A stretch of 64,000 nt of DNA, taken from the NCBI RefSeq assembly GCF_900100875.1, contig NZ_FNKQ01000003.1:310001-374000 (forward strand). The letters run 5' to 3'. The notes beneath the pieces were generated by a model. The model ran no database searches and was not told the origin of the DNA. It saw only the letters and a list, made by a program, of their open reading frames with translations. This stretch comes from Halopelagius longus. Lineage in GTDB: Archaea; Halobacteriota; Halobacteria; Halobacteriales; Haloferacaceae. Position 1 is the stretch's first letter, and each line of letters begins with the position of its first letter. Shown here piece by piece: positions 32,381-41,581 of this stretch. The position numbers and the translations under genes are program-made.

Positions 32381-33426
32381 AAAAGTCGTATCTCGACGCG
32401 GGTACCGACGTGGACGACTCCGAAGTCGTACGTGTGGGGCTGAACGGCTTCGGCCGCATCGGTCGCAACGTGTTCCGCGCGGTGATTGACCATCCGAACG
32501 TCGAACTCGTCGGCATCAACGACGTGATGGACTTCGAGGACATGGAGTACCTCGCGAAGTACGACACCGTGCAGGGCACCCTCGACGAGGTGTCCCTCGA
32601 CGGCGAGAAACTCGTCGTCGGCGACTCCTCCGTGGACGTGTTCAACGTCCAGAGTCCCGCCGAACTCCCGTGGGACGAACTCGACGTGGACGTCGCCCTC
32701 GAGTGTACGGGCATCTTCCGGACGAAGGAGGACGCCTCCGCACATCTCGAAGCGGGCGCGGAGAAGGTCGTCATCTCCGCGCCGCCGAAGGGCGAGGAAC
32801 CGGTCAAGCAGATCGTCTACGGCGTCAACCACGACGAGTACGACGGCGAAGACGTCGTCTCGAACGCCTCCTGTACGACGAACTCCATCTCGCCCGTCGC
32901 GAAGGTTCTCGACGACGAGTTCGGCATCGAGAACGGTCTCCTGACGACGGTGCACGCCTACACCGGCAGCCAGAACCTCATCGACGGCCCGAAGGCGAAG
33001 CAACGCCGCGGGCGCGCCGCCGCCGAGAACATCGTCCCCACCTCGACGGGCGCGGCGCAGGCCACCACCGAGATTCTGCCGCAACTCGACGGGAAACTCG
33101 ACGGCATGGCGATGCGCGTCCCCGTCCCGAACGGCTCTATCACCGACTTCACCGTCTCTCTGGAGGAGTCGCCGTCCGTCGAGGAGGTCAATCAGGCCTT
33201 CCGTGACGCCGCGGACGACGGCCCCCTCGCGGGCGTCCTCGCGTACACGGACGACGAAGTCGTCTCCTCGGACATCGTCGGTCTGCCGTTCTCCTCGACC
33301 GTCGACCTGAACTCGACGGACTCGGTCAACGACGGCGGCATGTACAAGGTCCTGACGTGGTACGACAACGAGTACGGCTTCTCGAACCGCCTGCTCGACG
33401 TCGCCGACTACATCATCCACGGCTAA
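32374..33426 (+). CDS. gap: Glyceraldehyde-3-phosphate dehydrogenase, type I
   Basis: A 350-residue bacterial-type GAPDH, oxidising glyceraldehyde 3-phosphate to 1,3-bisphosphoglycerate. It has the Rossmann start VGLNGFGRIGRNVFRA, the active-site SNASCTTNSISPV with the catalytic Cys, TTVHAYTGSQNLIDGPK, and near the end WYDNEYGFSNRLLDV. In Haloferax volcanii the type I enzyme (GapI) is the catabolic one, and the same is likely here. PGK follows after 144 nt on the same strand, making a glycolytic pair. The ATG at 32374 begins an acidic haloarchaeal extension before the Rossmann fold; the upstream open frame is not coding-like. Confidence 0.97.
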   Translation: MSEKSYLDAGTDVDDSEVVRVGLNGFGRIGRNVFRAVIDHPNVELVGINDVMDFEDMEYLAKYDTVQGTLDEVSLDGEKLVVGDSSVDVFNVQSPAELPWDELDVDVALECTGIFRTKEDASAHLEAGAEKVVISAPPKGEEPVKQIVYGVNHDEYDGEDVVSNASCTTNSISPVAKVLDDEFGIENGLLTTVHAYTGSQNLIDGPKAKQRRGRAAAENIVPTSTGAAQATTEILPQLDGKLDGMAMRVPVPNGSITDFTVSLEESPSVEEVNQAFRDAADDGPLAGVLAYTDDEVVSSDIVGLPFSSTVDLNSTDSVNDGGMYKVLTWYDNEYGFSNRLLDVADYIIHG

Positions 33427-33570
33427 GCTACACCCACACCGGAACACGGCGTACGCTCGTCTGCGCCGAGTTCACTCATCCGGTCGCACGACGGCGTACG
33501 ACCGGGCGACGTTCGGCGGACAGACGGGAGTATGAAGTAACCTCTCTTCGATATCCCACTCACCAGACAT

Positions 33571-34782
33571 ATGTCCACGTTCAACACGCTCGACGACCTC
33601 GAATCCGGACAGCGCGTCCTCGTCCGCCTCGACCTGAACTCGCCGGTCGAAGACGGCGAGGTGCGAGACAACCGCCGCTTCGACCGTCACGCGACGACGG
33701 TTCGGGAACTGATGGAGGCGGGCCACCGCGTCGTCTGCATGGCCCATCAGGGCCGCCCCGGCGACGACGACTTCGTCTCCCTTCGGCAGCACGCCGACAT
33801 CCTCGCGGAGCACGTCGGCCGCGACGTCGGCTTCGTCGACTCCACGTACGGCGAGTCCGCCGTCGAGGCCATCGAATCGCTCTCCGACGGCGAGGCGCTC
33901 CTGTTGGAGAACACGCGGATGACAGACGACGAACTGCCCGAGGAGTCGCCCGAGGAGAAGGCCGAGACGGAGTTCGTCAAGACCCTCTCGCCGCTTTTCG
34001 ACGCGTACGTCAACGACGCCTACTCGGCGGCCCACCGGTCGCACGCCTCCTTGGTCGGGTTCCCCCTCGAACTGCCCGCCTACGCGGGGCGCGTCATGGA
34101 GTCGGAGTACGAGGCAAACACCGCCATCGCCTCCCGCGAGTTCGACGGGCAGGTGACGATGGTCGTCGGCGGGACGAAGGCGACGGACGTCATCGACGTG
34201 ATGAACAACCTCGGCGGGAAGGTAGACCAGTTCTTGCTGGGTGGCATCGCGGGCGAACTGTTCCTCCGCGCCGCGGGCCACGACGTGGGCTACGACGTCG
34301 GCGGCATGGACCTCTTCGACGACCAGTGGGAGGCGAACCACGAGACCATCGAGTCGCTTCTGGAGGAACGCGGCGACCAGATAACGCTGGCCTCCGACTT
34401 GGCCTACGAGGACGAGAACGACGAACGGGCCGAGATAGCAGTGGACGAAATCGACGAGAAGGACCGCGGCTACCTCGACATCGGTTCGGAGACCGTCTCC
34501 GAGTACGACCCGGTCATCCGAGACTCGGAGGCCGTCTTCGTGAAGGGCGCACTCGGTCTCTTCGAGGACGAACGCTTCTCCGAGGGCACTGTCGGCGTCC
34601 TCGAAGCCATCGCCGAGACGGACTGCTTCTCCGTCGTCGGCGGCGGCGACACCTCCCGCGCCATCGAGATGTACGGCCTCAGCGAGGACGACTTCGGGCA
34701 CGTCTCCATCGCCGGCGGCGCGTACATCCGCGCGCTGACGGGCGAACCCCTCGTCGGCGTCGAAGTGCTGTCGCGGGACTAA
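33571..34782 (+). CDS. pgk: Phosphoglycerate kinase
   Basis: A 403-residue phosphoglycerate kinase, making ATP from 1,3-bisphosphoglycerate or the reverse in gluconeogenesis. Signatures are VLVRLDLNSPVEDGEVRDNR, HQGRPGDDDFVSLRQH, LLENTRM, VNDAYSAAHRSHASLVGFP, and at the C-terminus VVGGGDTSRAIEMYG. All belong to the two Rossmann-like domains that close over substrate. The length is standard. It follows the type I GAPDH gene, with which it may be co-regulated. A small membrane-protein gene converges on its 3' end with 10 nt between stops. Confidence 0.97.
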   Translation: MSTFNTLDDLESGQRVLVRLDLNSPVEDGEVRDNRRFDRHATTVRELMEAGHRVVCMAHQGRPGDDDFVSLRQHADILAEHVGRDVGFVDSTYGESAVEAIESLSDGEALLLENTRMTDDELPEESPEEKAETEFVKTLSPLFDAYVNDAYSAAHRSHASLVGFPLELPAYAGRVMESEYEANTAIASREFDGQVTMVVGGTKATDVIDVMNNLGGKVDQFLLGGIAGELFLRAAGHDVGYDVGGMDLFDDQWEANHETIESLLEERGDQITLASDLAYEDENDERAEIAVDEIDEKDRGYLDIGSETVSEYDPVIRDSEAVFVKGALGLFEDERFSEGTVGVLEAIAETDCFSVVGGGDTSRAIEMYGLSEDDFGHVSIAGGAYIRALTGEPLVGVEVLSRD

Positions 34783-34792
34783 GCGGTCCGGA

Positions 34793-35017
34793 TCACCCGA
34801 CGCGGACCCGTTCGGCGACGAGTGTCGCCGCGCCGTCGGTGAACAACAGAACGCCGGTGACGACGGCGAGGAACCAGAGTACCGAATCGGCCGTCGACGG
34901 TACTGTGGCGCTTCCCGAGGCCAGTAGCGCGAGCGACTCTAACGCAAAGAACACCGCAGTCGCCGAGAGAGCGGTTCCGACGGCGATTTCTGTGGAGGCT
35001 CGACGAGCGGTAGACAT
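34793..35017 (-). CDS. Small membrane protein (74 aa)
   Basis: A 74-residue protein with two predicted membrane helices: EIAVGTALSATAVFFALESLALLA (about residues 10-33) and SVLWFLAVVTGVLLFTDGAATLV (about 45-67). The C-terminus is short and basic. I do not recognise a domain. The start is ATG at 35015-35017. It is transcribed against pgk and diverges from the phosphoesterase gene. Confidence 0.6.
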   Translation of the reverse strand: MSTARRASTEIAVGTALSATAVFFALESLALLASGSATVPSTADSVLWFLAVVTGVLLFTDGAATLVAERVRVG

Positions 35018-35103
35018 TCTATCACGTCTTACTCACGAACAGAATAAGGACTCCGATTCGGCGAGTGAGTACTTTCTTGCGAGCCTCCGTCGAACGTACA
35101 GCC

Positions 35104-35592
35104 ATGAAACTCGGCATCTGTTCGGACACGCACGACAATCTCGACCTCGCAGAGGGCGCGGTCGAACTGTTCGAAGACGAGGGCGTAGAGGCCGTCGTTC
35201 ACTGCGGCGATATCGTCGCGCCGTTCACGGCGAACGTCTTCGACGCCGACTTCGAGTTCCACGCGGTTCGGGGGAACAACGACGGCGAGTGGAACCTCCA
35301 GAACGCCGTCTCGACGTTCGGCACGTACCACGGCGAAGCGGCCGACCTCTCGTTCGAGGGGACGGAGGTGGCAGTCTACCACGGGACGAACGAGACGTTG
35401 GTCGAGGGGTTGCTCGAAAGCGGCGCGTACGACTACGTGTTCCGGGGCCACACCCACGAACGACACCGAGAGGAGTGGGGCGACACCGTCCACGTCAACC
35501 CCGGCGGCCTGCCGATTCCGGGGGCCGACGACGCCTACTACGTCGCGACGCTGGACACCGACACGGACGAACTGGCGTTCCACGAGGTGTGA
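35104..35592 (+). CDS. YfcE/MJ0936-type metallophosphoesterase
   Basis: A 162-residue calcineurin-like phosphoesterase. Metal-binding blocks are GICSDTHDNLD (D and H), VVHCGDIV (G-D), VRGNNDGE (G-N-N/H-D), VYHGTNE and FRGHTHER (G-H-T-H), the full set for a two-metal site. MJ0936 and YfcE relatives hydrolyse phosphodiesters, and the physiological substrate is unknown. The ATG at 35104 (MKLGICSDTH) fits the family's usual start. It converges with the DUF2391 gene at 2 nt. Confidence 0.93.
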   Translation: MKLGICSDTHDNLDLAEGAVELFEDEGVEAVVHCGDIVAPFTANVFDADFEFHAVRGNNDGEWNLQNAVSTFGTYHGEAADLSFEGTEVAVYHGTNETLVEGLLESGAYDYVFRGHTHERHREEWGDTVHVNPGGLPIPGADDAYYVATLDTDTDELAFHEV

Positions 35593-35593
35593 G

Positions 35594-36178
35594 TCAGGTT
35601 CCGGGGAGGATGTCGCCGAGTGCCGCGCCGATGCTCATCGGGACGAACGCGACGACGACGTCCGCTATCGCCAACCCCGGCGTCGACCAATCGACGCGGC
35701 CCCACCCGGTCATCAGGAGGAGTGCGGTGAGAAACGAGACGCCGACGACGCCGACGAGTCGTCGGGGGACGACGCCGAGGATGGGGTTGCTGACGCGGAC
35801 GTCCTGAATGTCGGCGACGTAGAGGATGCCGACGACCATCCCGACGGCGAAACAGAGCGTCCCGACGAACGAGAGCGGATGGCCGGCCAGATACTCGCCG
35901 ACCTCTTGGGTGCCGCCCTCGACGAACATCGGGATGCCGAAGAGGACGCTCCCGAGGAGGGCCTCCGCGAGGTCCTCCCGACCGAACCCCTTGACGACGT
36001 TGCCGAACGCGCCGGGCGGGCGGGAGACGTGCATCGCGGCGCGCATCACCTCGCGCACCTGCTGTCTGGCCTCCGGCGTCTCGACGGCGTCTTCGAGTTC
36101 CTCTAACTCGTCGAACAGTCGGTCCAGTCGTTCCGGCGGGTCCTCCAACGGGTCCTCCGGCGGCGTCTCGTCGGGCAT
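35594..36178 (-). CDS. DUF2391 membrane protein
   Basis: A 194-residue protein. The first 55 residues are acidic and helical (ERLDRLFDELEELEDAVETP), followed by a DUF2391 membrane domain with four hydrophobic segments. The family block is VKGFGREDLAEALLGSVLFG, then IPMFVEGGTQEVGEYL. The function is unknown. The gene lies between the phosphoesterase and the type II GAPDH, an arrangement that looks conserved in Haloferax-like genomes from memory. The start at 36178 (MPDETPPEDP) is preferred over one four codons upstream. Confidence 0.82.
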   Translation of the reverse strand: MPDETPPEDPLEDPPERLDRLFDELEELEDAVETPEARQQVREVMRAAMHVSRPPGAFGNVVKGFGREDLAEALLGSVLFGIPMFVEGGTQEVGEYLAGHPLSFVGTLCFAVGMVVGILYVADIQDVRVSNPILGVVPRRLVGVVGVSFLTALLLMTGWGRVDWSTPGLAIADVVVAFVPMSIGAALGDILPGT

Positions 36179-36261
36179 CTGTCCGACCACGCGAACTCCG
36201 CGGATAAAGCCCCTGCGAACGCCGCAGCGGTCGAAAACGGAGGTCTGTTCGGGGGGACGCG

Positions 36262-37338
36262 TCAGTCGTCGGCGAGTTCGGCTTCGACGTGGTCGTCCTC
36301 GCGGCTAAATCCCGCGGGGTCGCCCTCGATGCCGATGCCGACGTGTTCGTCCGTCCGGGCCATGCTCTCCGCCTTGTCGGTCACGTCGAGCATCGCGCGG
36401 ATGGCGTCGACGTTCTCGGGGATGACGTCCGACTCCTGGTGGATGGCTTGGAAGAGGTACAGGTCGCGTCCCTCGACGGCGATGGACTCGCCCCAGACGC
36501 AGTTCTCCCACAGGTCGCCGCGCGGGCGGCCGGCGTCGAGTGCGAAGTCCTTCAGTTTCCCCGCGCCGTCGATGCCGAGGCCCTCGGGGATGACGTAGAC
36601 GCGGTCCTCGCCTTCCAGCAGTTGCCGGACGTGCGCGGCGGTCACGTCGGATTCGAGCGTGACGTTGAGGCTGTGGACGTGCATCAGCGTCGCCGGGACC
36701 TTCAGTCCCAGCGTGTCGATGTCGAGGTCGGGGAAGATGGTCTCCACGTCGGGGCCGTGGTGACTCGGAATCTCTATCGGGTTCGGCAGGATGTCGTTTA
36801 TCGGACCGCGGGAGTTCTGCGCGGGGTCGCCGCCGCGGCGGACGAGCGTCGCGCGCACCTTCTCGACGCCGTACGCCTCCTGTAGCGGTGCGATGATGCG
36901 CGAGAGCCCCGTCGTGTTACAGGAGACGACGCGGGTGTAGTCGGCGCCGACGCACTCGTCGAAGTTCGCGCGGGCGTTGAAACTCACGTCGGCGACGTCG
37001 GCGTCTTCGCCGCCTTGGAAGATGGCGGGCGTGTCGTGGGACTCGTAGAGGGACTTGTTCTCCGCGCCGATACCGGAGGGGGTGCAGTCGACGATGAGGT
37101 CCGCGTCCGCGACGAGTTCGTCGACGACGCCGGCGATTTCGACGCCGGCTTCGGCGAACAGGGGGGCGCGGTCGGGGATGGCGGCGTACATGTCGTATCC
37201 GCGTTCGACGGCGGTGTGGGCCTCGAAGTTCGGCTGGGTCTTCGCGACGCCGGCGAGTTCCATGTCGGGTTGGGAATCGACCGCATCGGCGACGCGCTTA
37301 CCAATCGTGCCGTAGCCGTTGACACCGACTCGTATCAT
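36262..37338 (-). CDS. gapB: Glyceraldehyde-3-phosphate dehydrogenase, archaeal type II
   Basis: A 358-residue archaeal-type phosphorylating GAPDH, unrelated in detail to the type I enzyme 3 kb away. It shows [37 protein letters not shown], the active-site [12 protein letters not shown] with Cys, [20 protein letters not shown] and [10 protein letters not shown]. In Haloferax volcanii the type II enzyme (GapII) serves gluconeogenesis, and the same role is likely here. It is transcribed alone on the minus strand, divergent from the aminopeptidase gene. I see no TrmB-like palindrome at its start. Confidence 0.96.
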   Translation of the reverse strand: MIRVGVNGYGTIGKRVADAVDSQPDMELAGVAKTQPNFEAHTAVERGYDMYAAIPDRAPLFAEAGVEIAGVVDELVADADLIVDCTPSGIGAENKSLYESHDTPAIFQGGEDADVADVSFNARANFDECVGADYTRVVSCNTTGLSRIIAPLQEAYGVEKVRATLVRRGGDPAQNSRGPINDILPNPIEIPSHHGPDVETIFPDLDIDTLGLKVPATLMHVHSLNVTLESDVTAAHVRQLLEGEDRVYVIPEGLGIDGAGKLKDFALDAGRPRGDLWENCVWGESIAVEGRDLYLFQAIHQESDVIPENVDAIRAMLDVTDKAESMARTDEHVGIGIEGDPAGFSREDDHVEAELADD

Positions 37339-37528
37339 TACGCGTCAGTCGAAGGGGGAGCGCCATAGTTATTTCGGCGTTCACAGTTAAGAAATTAACT
37401 CCATCCCGAGTAACGAGGCGGATTTCCACGCGGGCGAGTAACTTCCGCCTCCGTACGAGGGAGTCGGCGGAACCGACCGACCGGACGCCGATGGGAACGC
37501 CTAACCCCGCGGCGACGCACGTGGACGT

Positions 37529-38476
37529 ATGAGCGACAGTGACGTAGCGGCCGCCGCGGAGACGGCGGTGCGCCAGTGCGTGGCACTCGACGACGCGGAG
37601 TCGTGCGTCGTCGTCACCGACGACAAGCGACTGCCCATCGGGGAGGCACTCTACGAGGCGGCGCGGGCGGTGACGGAGGACGCGACGTTGCTCCGGTACC
37701 CGCCGGGGAACCAACACGGCGAGGAACCGCCCGCGCCCGTCGCCGCGGCGATGGCCGAGGCGGACGTGTTCCTCGCACCGACGACCAAGAGCCTCAGTCA
37801 CACCCGCGCCCGCGGCGACGCCTGCGAGGCGGGCGCGCGCGGCGCGACGCTTCCGGGCATCACCGAGGAGGTGTTCACCACCGGGTTAGACGCCGACTAC
37901 GACGCCATCGCGTCGCACTCGCTGTCGGTGTTAGAGCAGGTCAACGACGCCGAGGAGGTTCGCGTCACGACGGACCGCGGCACGGACATCACCTTCGAAC
38001 CCGGCGACAGGGACTGGCTCTCGGACACCGGCATCGTCCACGACGCGGGCGCGTTCTCGAACCTCCCCGCGGGCGAGGTGTTCGTCAGCCCCGAGAACGC
38101 GAACGGCACGTACGTCGTCGACGGGACGATGATGCCGCACGGACTCTTAGACGGCGAGGAACTCCGATTCGAGGTGGAGGACGGCTACGTGACCGACATC
38201 TCGGACGACGACGTGCGCGAACAGGTCGAGGCGGGAGCGGAGGACGTCGGGCGGGACGCGTACAACCTCGCGGAACTCGGCATCGGGACGAACGTCGGGG
38301 TGACGGACCTCGTGGGATCCGTCTTGTTGGACGAGAAGGCCGCCGGTACGGTCCACATCGCCATCGGCGACGACGCGGGCATCGGCGGCGACACGGACGC
38401 GCCTCTCCATCTGGACGGCATCATTCAGGACCCGACCGTGTACGCGGACGGGGAGGAAGTGGAACTCCCTCGATAG
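37529..38476 (+). CDS. M29-like (thermophilic-type) aminopeptidase
   Basis: A 315-residue protein of the M29/aminopeptidase T-like group, cytoplasmic metallopeptidases that remove N-terminal residues. Motifs include PTTKSLSHTRARGDACEAGARG, GAFSNLPAGEVFVSPENANGT with the metal-binding Glu, DGTMMPHGLL, NLAELGIGTN (conserved Glu) and VHIAIGDDAGIGGD (His, Asp). The haloarchaeal members lie next to HVO_0476-family genes, as here. The peptide preference is not known. It is divergent from type II GAPDH with 190 nt between the starts. Confidence 0.85.
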   Translation: MSDSDVAAAAETAVRQCVALDDAESCVVVTDDKRLPIGEALYEAARAVTEDATLLRYPPGNQHGEEPPAPVAAAMAEADVFLAPTTKSLSHTRARGDACEAGARGATLPGITEEVFTTGLDADYDAIASHSLSVLEQVNDAEEVRVTTDRGTDITFEPGDRDWLSDTGIVHDAGAFSNLPAGEVFVSPENANGTYVVDGTMMPHGLLDGEELRFEVEDGYVTDISDDDVREQVEAGAEDVGRDAYNLAELGIGTNVGVTDLVGSVLLDEKAAGTVHIAIGDDAGIGGDTDAPLHLDGIIQDPTVYADGEEVELPR

Positions 38477-38588
38477 ACGGGGTTATCCGGTTTGTAACGG
38501 CCGAAGTCCGCGGTTCGTCACCGCGCGCTTCCGTTCACCCGCCCTCTCCGGTACGTCCGATAGGCCCGACGGAGGAGGCGAACCGCGC

Positions 38589-39965
38589 TCAGCCGATGAG
38601 GCACCGCCCCGCCGCACTCACCTCGCACTCGCCGATGGCGTACAAATCGCCCGTGTTCCGGTGCGAAAACACCAACTCCTCGGTGACGGCGGGTGCACTC
38701 GTGGCGCTCTGGTTCTCCCCCAGTTTCGCCGTTCCCAGCCTCTCGCCCGTCTCGGCGTCGAGGGCGAACAGTCGGCCCCGTGCGCCGCCTTCGTCGCCGG
38801 AGGGTTCCCGACGGCCGTTGACGTAGACGACGCCGCCCGAAACGACCGGCGTCGTCCGCAGACCGACTTGCTCGCGTGCGTTCCGGCCGAACGCTCGCCA
38901 GAGGCGTTCGCCTGTGTCCGCCTCGCGGGCAACGAGACTCCGGTCGGCGACGTAGTAGAGCCTCCCGTCCGAAACGGCGAGGCAACTGTCGGTCCACCGC
39001 GGCCCTACTTCCACGCGCCAGCGTTCCTCGCCCGTCTCCGCGTCGAACGCGCCGACGAACTGCCGTCCGATTCTGGTGCCGTCGTCGATTCGGAGCGGGA
39101 GAAACAGGGTACCGTCCGCGACGGCGGGCGTCCCGTCGGCCGATATCGGACGACGCCACCGTTCCTCGCCGGTCGCGCTATCGACGGCGACGAGTGCGCC
39201 GTCGCCGTCCAACATCGGGACGTAGACGGTGCCGTCGGACGCGCCGAGTTGCCACATCCCCGTCGCGTCCGCGAATTCGCGCCGCCACAGTTCGCTCCCG
39301 TCCGTCGGGTCGACGCCGTACAGTACCTCGGGTTCGGTCCTCTCGTCGCCGTGGTTCTCGTGCGTCTCGTAAGACCCCGTGACCACGACGTCGTCGCGAA
39401 CTATCGGCGGCACCGCGTCGGGGATGGGTTGGGTGGGACCGAAGTTGTCGAACGTCCACGCGACGGTGCCGGCGTCGGCGTCGCCGCCCGTCGAGACGGC
39501 CTTCAGTCCCTCGTGCGTCTGGACGTAGAGTCGGTCCGTCGCCGAATCGAGAACCACCGAGTCCGAGTGATAGAAGTAGTAGAACTCGTCGGTGCGCCAC
39601 AGTTCGGTCGTCCAGACGGACTCGCCCGTCGCCGCGTCGAACGCCTCGACCCACGACCCGCCGGGGCCGTCGCGCGTCCCCGCCTCCTCGGAGTAGACGA
39701 GGTAGAGTCGGCCGTCGCCGACGACGGGCGAACACGTCGTCCCGCCGCCTCGCGGCCTCTGTGCGTGCCAGACGGCGTGGAGGTCGGTCGTCGGCCCCGC
39801 TATCTCGGCGTGGCCGGTGTTCGCCGCGTCGTAGGACCGTCGCGGCCACGTTCCGGCGGCGGAGGGGGTCGAAAGCGAGAGGCAACCGGCCGTCGCCGCG
39901 ACGCCGGCGCTACCGAGGGCGGCGAGGAACGCGCGGCGGGAAGGGGTCGCACGAGGGGAGGGCAT
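38589..39965 (-). CDS. Exported PQQ-like beta-propeller lipoprotein
   Basis: A 458-residue Tat lipoprotein. The signal SRRAFLAALGSAGVAATAGC (about residues 9-28) has the twin Arg and a lipobox Cys. The mature part is an eight-bladed PQQ-like propeller: repeated blocks of the form G-x-x-Y-x-(15)-A-x-D-A-x-T-G-E-x-x-W occur about seven times (FDAATGESVW, VDSATGEERW, FDAETGEERW, READTGERLW, LDAETGERLG). It is probably a scaffold or substrate binder on the outer face; there is no evidence it uses PQQ. The ATG at 39965 is preferred over the GTG six nt upstream. Confidence 0.88.
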   Translation of the reverse strand: MPSPRATPSRRAFLAALGSAGVAATAGCLSLSTPSAAGTWPRRSYDAANTGHAEIAGPTTDLHAVWHAQRPRGGGTTCSPVVGDGRLYLVYSEEAGTRDGPGGSWVEAFDAATGESVWTTELWRTDEFYYFYHSDSVVLDSATDRLYVQTHEGLKAVSTGGDADAGTVAWTFDNFGPTQPIPDAVPPIVRDDVVVTGSYETHENHGDERTEPEVLYGVDPTDGSELWRREFADATGMWQLGASDGTVYVPMLDGDGALVAVDSATGEERWRRPISADGTPAVADGTLFLPLRIDDGTRIGRQFVGAFDAETGEERWRVEVGPRWTDSCLAVSDGRLYYVADRSLVAREADTGERLWRAFGRNAREQVGLRTTPVVSGGVVYVNGRREPSGDEGGARGRLFALDAETGERLGTAKLGENQSATSAPAVTEELVFSHRNTGDLYAIGECEVSAAGRCLIG

Positions 39966-40095
39966 CGTCACGGAGTGCGCCCGCTTCGTATAAGAACCCT
40001 AACGTACCGGTCGAGGCACGGGCTCCCACGGGGCGGTATCACGCGCCCGAGGGCGGAAGGGCGACTTTTTACGGCGTCGTCGGATAGATGGAGGT

Positions 40096-40746
40096 ATGAG
40101 TACGCCACAGGACCGCGTCGCCGTCGCGTGTCCCTCCTGTTCGCCCGAGGAACCGACCGTCCACGAGGTGTTGAAACCGGGCGGGCAGGCCACCGTTCGC
40201 TGTACGGAGTGCAGTCACGTCCACAAGGTTCGAATCGAGGAGGAGCGAGAAGTCCAACGGGACGTCATCGTCTCGCAGGACCAAGAGTCGTTCAAGACCA
40301 CCGTCGACGCCCCCGCCGAGGAGACGATAGCCGTCGGCGAGGAGTTCATCGTCGATACGGAGGAGGCCATCATGCTCGTCCGCATCACCGGCATCGAAGT
40401 CGGCCCCGAGCAACGAACCGAGTCCGCGGAGGTGGAGGACGCGACGACCATCTGGACCCGCGCCGTGGACAACGTCTCCGTCAACGTCACCGTCAACCCG
40501 AAGGACGGTAAACACGACAAGACGCGGAGTTTCAAGGTCCACGTCCCCGGCGACTACGAGTTCGTCGTCGGCGAGACGGAGGAGTTCGGCGACGAGAAGT
40601 TCACCGTCAAGGCCCTCCACGTCCGCGAGGACGCCCCGGAGTACCGCCACGGGAAACTCGACCACGACGGCGACATGGTGTACGCGAAGGACCTCAACCG
40701 CCTGTACGGCCGCGACGAGACGTCCACCGCGTGGTCGGCCTGGTAA
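40096..40746 (+). CDS. HVO_0476-family zinc finger protein
   Basis: A 216-residue protein with an N-terminal zinc ribbon (CPSCSPEEPTVHEVL then CTECSHVHKV, C-x2-C twice) and a beta-rich acidic body of about 170 residues. It belongs to the HVO_0476 family of haloarchaeal zinc proteins. The ribbon resembles transcription or translation factor ribbons, but no function is established. It is a single cistron after the beta-propeller gene, with its start 131 nt from that gene's start in the opposite direction. Confidence 0.88.
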   Translation: MSTPQDRVAVACPSCSPEEPTVHEVLKPGGQATVRCTECSHVHKVRIEEEREVQRDVIVSQDQESFKTTVDAPAEETIAVGEEFIVDTEEAIMLVRITGIEVGPEQRTESAEVEDATTIWTRAVDNVSVNVTVNPKDGKHDKTRSFKVHVPGDYEFVVGETEEFGDEKFTVKALHVREDAPEYRHGKLDHDGDMVYAKDLNRLYGRDETSTAWSAW

Positions 40747-40905
40747 TCCACCTTTTTCGTCGTCGGGTTTCCTCGCTCACTGCGTTCGCTGCGGGTACCC
40801 TCCTCGAAAAACCTGGAGGGAAAAAGCCGCCGACGTCGCGGCCTTCGGCCACTCGTCGCCGGTGAACTGCTCGCTTCGTCTTCGGGAGGGCTCTAAGCCA
40901 CCTGA
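40747..40905. other. Stem-loops after the zinc protein gene, with the GCGAACGCAGTGAGCGA motif
   Basis: Downstream of the stop, a CTTTTTCG run is followed by CTCGCTCACTGCGTTCGC (40772-40789), whose reverse complement GCGAACGCAGTGAGCG matches the loop motif of the tRNA tail units. Then CCCTCC (40798-40803) and GGAGGG (40815-40820) form a hairpin followed by five A. This is probably a transcription terminator or 3' RNA structure. No gene is seen. Confidence 0.5.
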
Positions 40906-40950
40906 ATGGCCGGCGAGATGGCGAAGCCGTCTCGCTTTGCTCGCGGATAC

Positions 40951-41391
40951 TCAATCGGACTTGCGAAAATTCTCAACTATATCCACGAATCGTTCGATGT
41001 ACGAAGGAATATCATCACGCTCTTTGACCTCTTTGTAGGAAAACCAGTGAATCGCAGCGACTTCGTCCGACGCGCGCGGATAGGCTTCGCCATTCACATG
41101 CTCGCACAACGTGACGATATTGATGCATTGAGTCCCATCGTCGGCCTCAAACGTCGTGCTGAGGACATACTCGACATCTCCGATCTCGATGCCGACCTCT
41201 TCGTCAAGCTCGCGGATGGCTGTCTTCTCGATCGGATCATTACCTCCGGGCGGCTGCTCAATTTTGCCACCCGGAAACGCTAACGACCCGCTGGCGTGGT
41301 CTTCCTCCGGTCCGCGTTCGATGAACAGATACTCGTCGTTTTGAACGACGACACCATCGACGTTCACAACGTATCCATATTCCTCTATCAT
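40951..41391 (-). CDS. NUDIX hydrolase, AT-rich and probably acquired
   Basis: A 146-residue NUDIX-fold protein beginning MIEEYGYVVNVDGVVVQND. The catalytic helix ends TAIRELDEEVGIEIGDVEY, giving the REx2EExG core, but the first half of the box is altered. Instead of G-x5-E before the helix there is GGKIEQPPGGNDPIEK, with a three-residue insertion and Asp where Glu is usual. It should hydrolyse a nucleoside diphosphate derivative. Its codons use A and T far more than any neighbour, which suggests recent gain. It lies alone between the zinc protein and the methyltransferase cluster. Confidence 0.87.
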   Translation of the reverse strand: MIEEYGYVVNVDGVVVQNDEYLFIERGPEEDHASGSLAFPGGKIEQPPGGNDPIEKTAIRELDEEVGIEIGDVEYVLSTTFEADDGTQCINIVTLCEHVNGEAYPRASDEVAAIHWFSYKEVKERDDIPSYIERFVDIVENFRKSD

Positions 41392-41581
41392 ACTGACAAT
41401 AATTGGAACATCTATCGATAATATTTCTGCTTAGAACGGAGCCCGACCCACCGGTCGTTTCGTCAGCCGGAAGCAAGAACGAAGAGCGCCCGTTTGCTGG
41501 ATAGACACCTAACCGAGAACTACCGGGTCGAATCCGCCACCCGCCGCAACGTTCGACTGTTCTCGCCGCGAATTGCGACGC

